From: Propionibacteriaceae bacterium
GTDB taxonomy: Bacteria; Actinomycetota; Actinomycetes; Propionibacteriales; Propionibacteriaceae
Assembly: GCA_024636075.1 (NCBI GenBank)
Contig: JAGXHS010000140.1
Coordinates: 1 to 15,397 of the forward strand
Direction: 5' to 3'
Length of the DNA stretch: 15,397 bases
A program made the translations under genes and the position numbers. Numbering within the stretch: the first letter of the stretch is position 1; every line of letters begins with the position of its first letter. This document shows positions 6,730 to 14,496 of this stretch, in pieces. Below the pieces are notes generated by a model, which was given only the letters and a program-made list of their open reading frames with translations, made no database searches and was not told the DNA's origin.

Positions 6730-8984
6730 TGCTGCGCGCTTCCGATCGCTCCGGCATCGCCGTCATGGTCGGTATGTTCCTGGCCGGCATGACGTTGATG
6801 CCCCTCACCGAGGACCGCAGTTACCTGTACTACGCCGCGGGCGTCATCGCCGCGATCCAGTTGGTGAGCATCGTGGGACGGCGCTGGGGTGGTTCGGCTG
6901 GCTTGGTGCACATCAGTCAGCTGCTCGTCTGGGGGATCTACGCCGGCGTGATGGGCTGGATGGCTCTCCCCGATGACGGTGGGTCAATGCCGACCGAGCT
7001 CGGCAGGTTGTACATGGACGCCGTGCTGCAGATCCGCACCGACGTCGCTCCGATGTCGTACAGCGAAGCTGTCCGCTGGCTGATGGTTCTGCTGATCGGC
7101 GCGATCACGATCATCGCCGACATGCTGGTCAGCACCTTGGAAACACCTGTCTGGGTGCTGGCTCCCTTCATGACGCTGTACATGATCCCAGCCCTGGCAC
7201 TGAAGGACGATCTGGGATGGTTCCCGTTCGCGATGATCGGCCTCGCAGTGATCGTCGTGCTGATGGTCGACGGGATCAACGAGTCGTCCAGTTGGACCAG
7301 GAACCTGGCATCTGATTCCGCGATCCGCAGCTACTCGCCGTCCGGCACGGTGCGGTTGGGTCTGATGATCGGCGTACCCTCACTCATCGGCGCCATTCTG
7401 ATCGGGATGCTGTTGCCCGGCATCACCACACTCGAGCTGCCCTCGTCGCGGCCCCGTGGCAGCGGGCCGCTGCAAATGGAGAATCCGACCATCGACCTGT
7501 CGAAGAATCTCAATCAGCCGGTGGATCGGACCGTGTTGACGTACCAGACCGACTCCCAGACGGGGGTCTATCTGCGACTGGCCTCGCTGACGGTGGTCGA
7601 TTCGCAGGGCTGGAAGCTCGCCCCCGTCGATCTCGAGACCGGAACCCAGATGTCGGCGGCACCAGGTTCAGGACGCGACAGCTCAACGGTGGAGGTGAGC
7701 GTCGCGATGGGCGACTTCGGGACCGAATACCTGCCCGCCCCCTATGCACCCCGCAGTTTCGACGCCGAGGGCGAATGGGCCTGGGATCCAGAATCGCTGA
7801 TGATCCTCAGCTCACGACGCGACAACCGTTCCGATGCGGTGCGCAACCTGAACTACTCCGTCACCAGTGAGATCACCACTCCCGAGCCGGCCGCCTTCAC
7901 CAGCGCCGAACCGGGAACACCTCCGAACGACGACGTCACCTCAGAAGTGCCCGCCGACGTCCCGGACGCGATCCTGCGACTGACGGCCCAGATCACCAAA
8001 GATGCTTCCACACCGGTGCTGAAGGCAGCCGCCATCCAGTCCTACCTCGGAGACCCGCGGAACTTTGCCTACTCCACGCAGGCTCCCCCAGGCGACGGTT
8101 TCGACGTGATGGTCAACTTCCTGACCGAGGACAAGGCCGGATACTGCATCCATTTCGCAGCTGCGATGGCACTGATGTCGCGGATCGAGGGCATTCCGTC
8201 ACGAGTCTCAGTTGGTTTCCTGCCCGGCACCAAGAACGGTGACACCTGGGACGTGAAGGCGTCCAACATGCACGCCTGGCCCGAGTTGTACTTCGACGGC
8301 TACGGCTGGGTGCGCTTCGAGCCGACCACCGCGGTGGCCTCGCCACCCGAGTGGACACAGGTCACCCCGGGAATGGCTCCTGATCCAAGCGCATCAGCCA
8401 GCGGCGCCTCCGGTTCGGCCAACGCCACGCCCACCCCGTCGCTGAAGACCGAACCGAGCGATTCGTCGTCGGCTGCGCCGCAGGGCGCATCGAGTTCGGG
8501 CTTCCCCTGGCGCACGTTGCTGATGTGGCTGGGTATCGGCGGCGGCGGTCTGGCCATCCTGCTGGCACCGGCACTGCTGCGTCTCGGACTGCGTCGCCGA
8601 CGCTTGTCGGACAACGACGATCCGCACGAGCTGATCGCCGGAGGCTGGGCCGAACTACGTGACACGATGCGAGACCTGCACCAGCACTGGCCGTCCGGCT
8701 CGCCGCGCGAAATCGCCGCCGTCGTGCGCGCCAGCGTGGCCGGGGCTGTTCCCGAATCACTGGACGACGTGGTCGATTGGGTGGAACGCTCCCGTTACGC
8801 GCGGCAGCTGAACGGCGATCCGCAGATCGCCGACCCGGTGCGCGAGGTGAGAGCCGCTTTGTTGTCCCAGCACACATGGTGGGAGCGGACCAAGGCACAA
8901 CTGATTCCGCGATCCCTGCAGGTGAATCTGGGGGTGGCGCTCCGGGAGCGCTGGCATCGGCTGGGGATCAGCCGAGAGAGCTGA
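6729..8984 (+). CDS. TgpA-type membrane protein with periplasmic-side transglutaminase-like domain
   Basis: A 751-residue protein. Roughly seven membrane helices occupy the N-terminus (about 11-27, 33-50, 59-79, 115-135, 140-158, 165-182 and 209-231; DUF3488-like). An extracytoplasmic region of about 360 residues comes next. It contains a transglutaminase-like core with GYCIHFAAAMALMSRIEGIP around Cys473, then His515 in NMHAWPEL and WVRFEPT (Glu531 where an Asp is often found), so the Cys-His pair is intact. A Ser/Pro/Ala-rich linker (about 550-590) leads to a final membrane helix (595-619) and a cytoplasmic DUF4129-like tail. The ATG at 6729 overlaps the DUF58 stop and has a GGTGGGGGG stretch upstream. 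It is the third gene of the MoxR operon. It may cross-link or hydrolyse envelope proteins, but the substrate is unknown. Confidence 0.9.
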   Translation: MLRASDRSGIAVMVGMFLAGMTLMPLTEDRSYLYYAAGVIAAIQLVSIVGRRWGGSAGLVHISQLLVWGIYAGVMGWMALPDDGGSMPTELGRLYMDAVLQIRTDVAPMSYSEAVRWLMVLLIGAITIIADMLVSTLETPVWVLAPFMTLYMIPALALKDDLGWFPFAMIGLAVIVVLMVDGINESSSWTRNLASDSAIRSYSPSGTVRLGLMIGVPSLIGAILIGMLLPGITTLELPSSRPRGSGPLQMENPTIDLSKNLNQPVDRTVLTYQTDSQTGVYLRLASLTVVDSQGWKLAPVDLETGTQMSAAPGSGRDSSTVEVSVAMGDFGTEYLPAPYAPRSFDAEGEWAWDPESLMILSSRRDNRSDAVRNLNYSVTSEITTPEPAAFTSAEPGTPPNDDVTSEVPADVPDAILRLTAQITKDASTPVLKAAAIQSYLGDPRNFAYSTQAPPGDGFDVMVNFLTEDKAGYCIHFAAAMALMSRIEGIPSRVSVGFLPGTKNGDTWDVKASNMHAWPELYFDGYGWVRFEPTTAVASPPEWTQVTPGMAPDPSASASGASGSANATPTPSLKTEPSDSSSAAPQGASSSGFPWRTLLMWLGIGGGGLAILLAPALLRLGLRRRRLSDNDDPHELIAGGWAELRDTMRDLHQHWPSGSPREIAAVVRASVAGAVPESLDDVVDWVERSRYARQLNGDPQIADPVREVRAALLSQHTWWERTKAQLIPRSLQVNLGVALRERWHRLGISRES

Positions 8985-8986
8985 TC
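8966..8986. repeat. 7-bp inverted repeat spanning two convergent stop codons
   Basis: GATCAGC (8966-8972) and GCTGATC (8980-8986) form a perfect 7-bp stem with a 7-base loop. The right arm contains the TGA of the transglutaminase-like gene (8982-8984) and two bases of the opposite-strand DUF3040 stop (8985-8987), so TGATCA supplies both stops. Neither side has a run of T, so it is at most a weak bidirectional terminator. It is the only structure available to separate the two converging genes. Confidence 0.5.
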
Positions 8987-9356
8987 AGGAGTCGCCTTTC
9001 TGGCGACGACGCCAGCGCTCCTCCAACTTGTCCATGAACTGGCCGTCGCTGCTGACCCGAGGAGACGGCTTCTTCTTCGGACCGGTGGCCTCGACCTGTT
9101 GCCAAGCGCCGACACCGATTATCGCGGCCCCCAGCATGCAGACGAAACCTGCCACACTGATGGCTGGGTAGGTCTGCATCCCGATCACCAGCAACGCGAT
9201 CCCGACGAGCAGACCGATCACGGCCAGCACCACCTTTCGGTGTTGCAGGACATGCGGAGTGGTGCCGCGCAGGGCGTGGGCCAACTTTGGGTCCTCGGCA
9301 GCCAGAGATTCCTCAAGCTGCGCCAGAAGCTTTTGCTCCTCCTCCGACAGTGGCAT
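8985..9356 (-). CDS. DUF3040 small membrane protein
   Basis: A 123-residue protein with the DUF3040 pattern. A conserved acidic N-terminal helix beginning PLSEEEQKLLAQLEESL (2-18) continues EDPKLAHAL (21-29). Two membrane helices follow (about 41-60 and 66-86), and then a basic C-terminal tail (KLEERWRRRQK, 110-120). DUF3040 proteins are an actinobacterial family often encoded near mraZ. In Mycobacterium tuberculosis one lies just beyond mraZ. The function is unknown, and a link to division or envelope is inferred only from this neighbourhood. The ATG at 9356 has AAAGGGA about 6 bases upstream. The gene is separated from dinB by 101 bases and converges on the transglutaminase-like gene with no spacing. 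Confidence 0.88.
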   Translation of the reverse strand: MPLSEEEQKLLAQLEESLAAEDPKLAHALRGTTPHVLQHRKVVLAVIGLLVGIALLVIGMQTYPAISVAGFVCMLGAAIIGVGAWQQVEATGPKKKPSPRVSSDGQFMDKLEERWRRRQKGDS

Positions 9357-9386
9357 CGAAGTCCCTTTCTCCGCAGTGTGGTTTCA

Positions 9387-9392
9387 AGTGTA
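9387..9392 (-). promoter_or_regulatory. Possible -10 element for the DUF3040 gene
   Basis: TACACT on the minus strand (9392-9387) lies 30 bases before the ATG. A TTTGCT-like sequence about 16 bases further upstream is a possible -35 box. If it is real, DUF3040 is expressed independently of the SOS operon that ends at 9458. No strong terminator lies between dinB and this element, so some read-through from dinB is also possible. Confidence 0.3.
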
Positions 9393-9457
9393 TGTGGCTT
9401 GGGCCCAGAGCAAAACAGACGGTCCCAACATCGCCCAAACGGGCATTCCTACCGGGT

Positions 9458-10624
9458 TCAGTCATACCGGGATCGGGTCAAGGTCCCTCGCCGGACGGCT
9501 GCCGACCCGAACCGGCTGACGGCAACATCCGCGACTGCTTCCACCTCACGCATTCCCCGATCCGGAGCATCCAGAGGGAACTGTTGGTAGGCCCGCTCGG
9601 CCTCGATCAGCCCTTCGACACGTACTCCCACCCTTCGGATACGTGCCCGCTGCAGGTTGAGACTGGTGAAGGCTTTCCAGACAGCAGCAAAGATCTCGTC
9701 GGTCACATCGCTGGGGCTGGGCAGAGTGGTGGCCTTGGTGATGGTAGTGAAATCAGCGAACCGCACCGAGATGGTGACGCTGCGCCCCAGCAGCCGCACC
9801 GTCCGCATCCGGGACGCACTCCTGGCGCTCAGCCGCAACAACTCGGTACGCACCACCCGCGGGTCATCGGTGTCGCGCCCGAAGGTTTCCTGCGAACCGA
9901 TGCTGCGTTCCTTCGGAGTGTCCAGCACCTGGCGGGGATCGCGACCCCAGGCCAGATCACCCAACCAGTTGCCCTGATTGGCTCCCAGTGCTCGCTGCAG
10001 CGTGGCCCGTGGTGTGTGCGCCACGTCAGAGACGGTCCGCAGACCGAGGCGATGCAACTTCTCGGTGGTGGACTTTCCCACTCCCCACAGCTTCTCCACC
10101 GGCAGTGGGTGCAGGAATCCCACCACCCGCTCCGGCGGGATGTTCAACAGTCCATCCGGTTTCGCCTGGGCGGAGGCCATCTTGGCGATGAACTTGCTCG
10201 ACCCGATCCCCACCGAGCACGGCACCCCCTGTTCTGCAGCCACCTGGGCGCGCAGCCGCTCACCGATGCTGACGGGATCACCCAGCCGCATCCGGGAACC
10301 GGTCACGTCCATGAACGCCTCGTCGATGGAAGGGGCTTCGACCACCGAGGTGACGGTGTGGAAGATCGCGAAGATGCCCCGCGACACCAGTGCATAACTG
10401 TCGAAATCCGGTGCCACGGCCACACCTGACGGGCACAATCGGCGCGCCCGGGTGGAGCTCATCCCGGAGCTGACGCCGAACTGGCGCGCCTCGTAACTGG
10501 CCGAGAGCACCACACCGCGGGAGTCACCGCCCACCCACATCGCCCGACCACGCAACTCGGGCCGGCGCGCCAACTCGACCGAGGCGTAGAAGGCGTCCAT
10601 GTCGACATGCAGGATGTGGTTCAT
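9458..10624 (-). CDS. dinB: DNA polymerase IV (DinB, Y-family translesion polymerase)
   Basis: A 388-residue Y-family DNA polymerase that copies damaged templates with low fidelity. Catalytic acidic residues are intact: Asp8 in HVDMDAFYASVE, and Asp101/Glu102 in PSIDEAF. Phe12/Tyr13 fill the steric-gate region that excludes ribonucleotides. SASYEAR (41-47), a helix-hairpin-helix segment (LWGVGKSTTEKL, 179-190) and the little-finger domain follow. QQFPLD (347-352) near the C-terminus looks like a sliding-clamp binding motif. The ATG at 10624 overlaps the dnaE2 stop as ATGA, with GGGGAG upstream, so the two polymerases are translationally coupled. An upstream extension of the reading frame to 10846 lies inside dnaE2 and is not coding. 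ImuB is unlikely, because ImuB proteins lack the catalytic acids present here. Confidence 0.94.
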   Translation of the reverse strand: MNHILHVDMDAFYASVELARRPELRGRAMWVGGDSRGVVLSASYEARQFGVSSGMSSTRARRLCPSGVAVAPDFDSYALVSRGIFAIFHTVTSVVEAPSIDEAFMDVTGSRMRLGDPVSIGERLRAQVAAEQGVPCSVGIGSSKFIAKMASAQAKPDGLLNIPPERVVGFLHPLPVEKLWGVGKSTTEKLHRLGLRTVSDVAHTPRATLQRALGANQGNWLGDLAWGRDPRQVLDTPKERSIGSQETFGRDTDDPRVVRTELLRLSARSASRMRTVRLLGRSVTISVRFADFTTITKATTLPSPSDVTDEIFAAVWKAFTSLNLQRARIRRVGVRVEGLIEAERAYQQFPLDAPDRGMREVEAVADVAVSRFGSAAVRRGTLTRSRYD

Positions 10625-13600
10625 CGCCCAGAGCTCCCCGGGCTGGCGTGCCACAGTTTCCGCGGTGCCTGCCCGGCAGGGGTGCCAGCAGGTTTCACAT
10701 CGGCGTAGGGCGACTGCCGGAAGCCACTGGAATGCACCAGCGTCACGCTGTGGGTGGTGTCGAAGCCCTTCCGGGCAGCGGTGATCTCCGTCACCACCGC
10801 CGCCATCGCCTGCTGCGGGCCATCGATCAGCATGACTGACTGCCACAGGTCGTGCAGGTGTTGCAGATCCCAGGCGCCGGTGGCCCGCAAGGACACCCCG
10901 CGGGGACCGGTGCGTCGCAGTTCCCCACGCACCACCAGCAACCAGGACGAGAACACCGTCGCTGCGTAGGGCCCCTGGGCATCTTCGAAGAAGGTGGCAT
11001 CGACCGGACCGCAGCCGTCATCCACGGTGAGGAACACCACCCGCCGGCCGGAACGGATGGGCGGGGTCTGAGTGGCCACCTTCACCCCGGCGACCAGCAG
11101 TTCCGAACGGCTGCGTTGATTCAGCAGGTCACTGGATCGAGTGGCACCCAGAGCGGTCAGGAACTCGGCGTAGAAGTCCATGATGTGGTGGCTGGTGCCC
11201 ATACCCAGGATCTCCACCTCCGCCGACAGCCGCTCCTCGGCTGTCATGCTCGGCAGACCGCTCGCCTGCACGTCATCCGCCCGGGAATGGGTAGGAGCGT
11301 CGAACAACGATCGGGATCCGTTGATCCGTCCGCGGGCGGCACGGTGCAGATCTGCCAAGTGCAGCAGCAGGTCCCGACGCCGCTGCTGCCCGTACAACTC
11401 GTCGAAGCCACCGGTCAGGATCAGCCGCTCCAGCACCGGCACCTCGACGTGCGCGCGATGGAAGAAGTCGGTGATCGAGGTGTAGGGCTGCGCATCGACG
11501 ATCCGGGAGATTTCCGCCTCGCTGATTCCCTTGATGTCCGCCAGCGACAACCGGATACCCCACTCCGCAGCACTGGGCAGACCGCTCGGCAGCAACGGAA
11601 CGACGCCCGGTTGCGGCTCTGCCAACTGCTCCACCCGGTACTGGCCATCAGATCGGTTGACATCGACACCCAGGATGCTGATGCTCATCCGCCGGGCCTC
11701 CTCGAGGATCAATCGTTTGGGATACATCCCCGGATCGTGGGTCAGCACCCCGGCCAGGAAGTGCGCCGGATAGTGCCGTTTGAGCCAGGCCGATTGGTAG
11801 GTGGGCAGCGCGAACGCTGCGGCGTGCGCCTTGCAGAAACCGAATGACGCGAAGGCCTTCAGAACCATCCAGACCTGGTCCAACACCTTTTCGGAGTACC
11901 CCCGCTGCCGGGCAGTGGGCAGCAGCCATTCCTGGACGTCCAGTTGGCCGGCAGTGTCCCCCAACGCCCGACGCGCCTCGTCAGCCTGCGCATAACTGCA
12001 GCCGGTGACGACGGAAATGATCTTGATGACCTGCTCGTGGAATACCACCACTCCCCTCGTCTCGGCGAGCGCCGGTTCAAGATCAGGATGCAGGTAGGCC
12101 GGCTGCTGCCAGCCCTGGCGGGCGTTGAGGAAAGGAGTCACCATGTCCGACTCCACCGGGCCGGGCCGGAACAGCGAGATGTCGATGATGATGTCGTTGA
12201 AGTTGTCCGGGCCGAACTTGCCAACCAGCTCGCGCTGCCCGGGCGATTCGATCTGGAAGCAGCCGAGGGTGGCGGCGTGACCGATCATGTCGTAGGTGTC
12301 CGGGTCGTCGAAGGGCGCCAGGGCATCGATGTCGGGACGTTGCAGCCCGGTGCGCTCGATCTCGTCCAGGGCGTGTGCCATCGATGACTGCATCCGGATG
12401 CCCAGTACGTCGAGCTTCAACAGACCCATGTCCTCGACGTCGTCCTTGTCGAACTGGCTCATCGGGAAACCACCGAAACTGGATTCCATTGGGGTGCGAT
12501 CACCCAGGGTGAGATCGCTGAGCAGCACTCCACAGGGGTGCAGCGCCACATGACGCGGCAGACCGTCCAGTGATTCGACCAGGTTGAACAACACGCTGAG
12601 CCGCTGTTCACCCAGGCCAGCAGCACGCAATTCCGGAAGATCCCGCAGCGCGGAGCGGGCATCGCGGGCCCGGATGTGCGGAAAGGACTTGGCGATGGCG
12701 TCGATCTCCAGCGGCGGAAGGCTGAGCGCAGCCCCCACGTCGCGTACCGCGTGCCGCACCCGATAGGTCTCCATCATCGCCACACAGGCCACCCGATCGG
12801 TACCGAAGACGTCCAGCACCCGCCGGTAGATGTCGAGCCGACGAGCAGATTCCACGTCAAGATCGATGTCTGGCAGCGCCTGGCGCAGCGGCGACAGGAA
12901 CCTTTCCATGATCAATCCGTTGGCGATCGGATCCACCCCGGAGATTCCCAACAGGTAGTTGATCAGGCTGCCTGCCCCCGAACCACGAGCGGCGCAGCGG
13001 ATGTTCATGGTCCGGATCTCCTGCACCACGTCGGCCACGGTGAGGAAGTAGGAGGCGAAACCGAGCTGGTCGACCACCGCCAACTCATCGGCCAGCCGGT
13101 TGTCGATCTGTTCGGTCGATCTGGTGTAGCGGGCAGTCATGCCCACCTCGCAGCGTTGCCGCAGTGCCCCCATCGCCAGCTCACCGGTGGTGCCGAGCAC
13201 GTCGAACTCCGGCAGATGGATCTCCCCCAGCCCGATGTCGGCGCGTGGATCGAGACGGCATCGAATGCCGGTGTGCCTGGTGTCGGCGATCAACCATTCG
13301 GCACCCTTGTCCCCACGACCAGCCAGGGATGCGACTTCCCGAGCCACCTCGATCATGCCCTTGCCCGATTTCACGTACCCCTCGGCATTGCGACGATCCA
13401 CGTTGCGCACGTCCAGTGGCACCAGTCGCCGTGCCGCATCCAGCACATCCACCGTGGCCGCCTGATGACGTTCCGCCATCCGCACCTGGTTGGTCAACAC
13501 TGCGGTCAGCCGATGCTGGTCAGCCAGAGCCACCATGCCGCCCGCCTGGCGCGCAGAGCCGGTGAGCTGGCTGGACACCTGGTGATTGGTGGCAGCGATG

Positions 13601-14169
13601 ATCAGCTGGGAGCGATCCAGCACCTCCAACCAGCGGTGCAGTTCGTCGGCGGCCTGGTCAACCCGATCCCGGCACACCGCCAGACCGAAGTTGGAATCGG
13701 CTCCGAGCATCACCAGCAGATCACCGGATTGGGCATACCCGGCGATCAGTTCCCGATCACTGACCGGACCACCCCGCTCACCACGCTGATGGGTGGCGGT
13801 GATCAACCGACTGAGGGCTGCCCACCCGGCGCGGGACGTCGCCATCGCCACCACCCGCGGCAACCGTAGATCACGGAGCTCGCCACCCCGGGCAGCAGTG
13901 CTCCGCCGTGAAGGACGCTGTGAGGCGGCGTGGCGCGGATCCCCGGGAGCGAACGGAACCGCGAGATCCACCCCGATGATCGGCGCGATGCCGGTTCTCC
14001 GGCAGGCTTTCGCGAACCGCACCGCACCGTAGAGGCCATCGCGATCAGTCAGCGCAAGCGAATCCATCTCCAGTTCGGCGGCCTTCGCGACCAAGGCAGC
14101 CGGATGGGATGCGCCGTACTGCAGGGAGTACCCGGAGGCGACCCGCAGATGAATGAACGGGTCACTCAT
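10621..14169 (-). CDS. dnaE2: DnaE2, error-prone DNA polymerase III alpha-type subunit
   Basis: A 1182-residue C-family polymerase of the DnaE2 (ImuC) type, used in SOS mutagenesis. A PHP domain occupies the N-terminus. The polymerase palm includes PDIDLD (433-438; Asp436 and Asp438) and GLLKLDVLG (582-590; Asp587), which match the three catalytic aspartates of E. coli DnaE. FGFCKAHAAAFALPTYQSAW (776-795) is a typical alpha-subunit motif. A helix-hairpin-helix region (around 870-920) and an OB-fold (about 1025-1105) follow. The C-terminus ends KLWHASPGSSGR, as in DnaE2-type enzymes. The PHP metal ligands look degraded: HLRVASGYS (7-15) and TDRDGLYG (41-48) have Arg where His is usual. The start ATG at 14169 lies 3 bases after the DUF6504 stop with only a weak GGTGG site, so it is probably coupled. 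The housekeeping DnaE1 must be elsewhere. Confidence 0.94.
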   Translation of the reverse strand: MSDPFIHLRVASGYSLQYGASHPAALVAKAAELEMDSLALTDRDGLYGAVRFAKACRRTGIAPIIGVDLAVPFAPGDPRHAASQRPSRRSTAARGGELRDLRLPRVVAMATSRAGWAALSRLITATHQRGERGGPVSDRELIAGYAQSGDLLVMLGADSNFGLAVCRDRVDQAADELHRWLEVLDRSQLIIAATNHQVSSQLTGSARQAGGMVALADQHRLTAVLTNQVRMAERHQAATVDVLDAARRLVPLDVRNVDRRNAEGYVKSGKGMIEVAREVASLAGRGDKGAEWLIADTRHTGIRCRLDPRADIGLGEIHLPEFDVLGTTGELAMGALRQRCEVGMTARYTRSTEQIDNRLADELAVVDQLGFASYFLTVADVVQEIRTMNIRCAARGSGAGSLINYLLGISGVDPIANGLIMERFLSPLRQALPDIDLDVESARRLDIYRRVLDVFGTDRVACVAMMETYRVRHAVRDVGAALSLPPLEIDAIAKSFPHIRARDARSALRDLPELRAAGLGEQRLSVLFNLVESLDGLPRHVALHPCGVLLSDLTLGDRTPMESSFGGFPMSQFDKDDVEDMGLLKLDVLGIRMQSSMAHALDEIERTGLQRPDIDALAPFDDPDTYDMIGHAATLGCFQIESPGQRELVGKFGPDNFNDIIIDISLFRPGPVESDMVTPFLNARQGWQQPAYLHPDLEPALAETRGVVVFHEQVIKIISVVTGCSYAQADEARRALGDTAGQLDVQEWLLPTARQRGYSEKVLDQVWMVLKAFASFGFCKAHAAAFALPTYQSAWLKRHYPAHFLAGVLTHDPGMYPKRLILEEARRMSISILGVDVNRSDGQYRVEQLAEPQPGVVPLLPSGLPSAAEWGIRLSLADIKGISEAEISRIVDAQPYTSITDFFHRAHVEVPVLERLILTGGFDELYGQQRRRDLLLHLADLHRAARGRINGSRSLFDAPTHSRADDVQASGLPSMTAEERLSAEVEILGMGTSHHIMDFYAEFLTALGATRSSDLLNQRSRSELLVAGVKVATQTPPIRSGRRVVFLTVDDGCGPVDATFFEDAQGPYAATVFSSWLLVVRGELRRTGPRGVSLRATGAWDLQHLHDLWQSVMLIDGPQQAMAAVVTEITAARKGFDTTHSVTLVHSSGFRQSPYADVKPAGTPAGQAPRKLWHASPGSSGR

Positions 14170-14172
14170 CGA

Positions 14173-14496
14173 TCAGTCCACCACCGATCGCAGCTGCCAG
14201 GATCCGTCGGACCAGACGTGGGCCAATTCGTAGATGCCCCTGCTGCCGGCCAGACCGTTGGCCGCCTCCACCCGCCACAGCTCCTGTTCGCAGAGCAGGT
14301 CGGAGCTCGCTGCGACGGTTTCGTCCCCACGTGCCGCTCGCACAGCCGGGCCATTCCACCACTCACCAGATTCGATCCACCGGGATTGCACTCCCAGCAC
14401 GCGCCACAATCGATTGCGCCAGAGGAACCTCTCCGGCCCCTCGTCATCACCGACACAACCCATCTGCACCTCGATGGATTCGTTGTAGTTGCGCAT
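14173..14496 (-). CDS. DUF6504 family small Trp-rich protein of the SOS mutagenesis operon
   Basis: A 107-residue protein that I recognise as DUF6504, an actinobacterial family found beside DnaE2/DinB polymerases. It has no characterised activity that I know of. It contains eight Trp residues. Visible blocks are PERFLWRNRLWRV (21-33), WIESGEWW (40-47), LWRVEA (73-78) and ELAHVWSDGSWQL (90-102). This looks like a small beta-rich domain, with no catalytic motif and no membrane segment. The ATG at 14496 is well supported by GGGAGG 6 bases upstream. The same frame stays open further upstream but there runs through the promoter and SOS box, so it is not coding. It is the first gene of the operon, 3 bases before dnaE2. 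A role as an accessory factor of the translesion polymerases is inferred from context. Confidence 0.82.
   Translation of the reverse strand: MRNYNESIEVQMGCVGDDEGPERFLWRNRLWRVLGVQSRWIESGEWWNGPAVRAARGDETVAASSDLLCEQELWRVEAANGLAGSRGIYELAHVWSDGSWQLRSVVD

Noticed and set aside
9433..9444. GCCCAAACGGGC inverted repeat after dinB as a terminator
   Set aside because: The stem is only 4 bp and no T-run follows on either strand.
9458..10624. Y-family protein as ImuB
   Set aside because: All polymerase catalytic acids are present and it has the DinB length and N-terminus. ImuB proteins lack these residues.
10625..10846. N-terminal extension of the dinB frame to 10846
   Set aside because: It lies wholly inside dnaE2 in another frame and precedes the conserved DinB start MNHILHVDMD, which has its own GGGGAG site and the ATGA overlap.
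12676..13869. Plus-strand open frame of 397 codons opposite dnaE2, and similar frames at 10852-11847, 1299-2342 and 2911-3663
   Set aside because: These are antisense shadows of strongly supported genes in GC-rich DNA. Their translations are His/Arg/Gly-rich with no recognisable motif.
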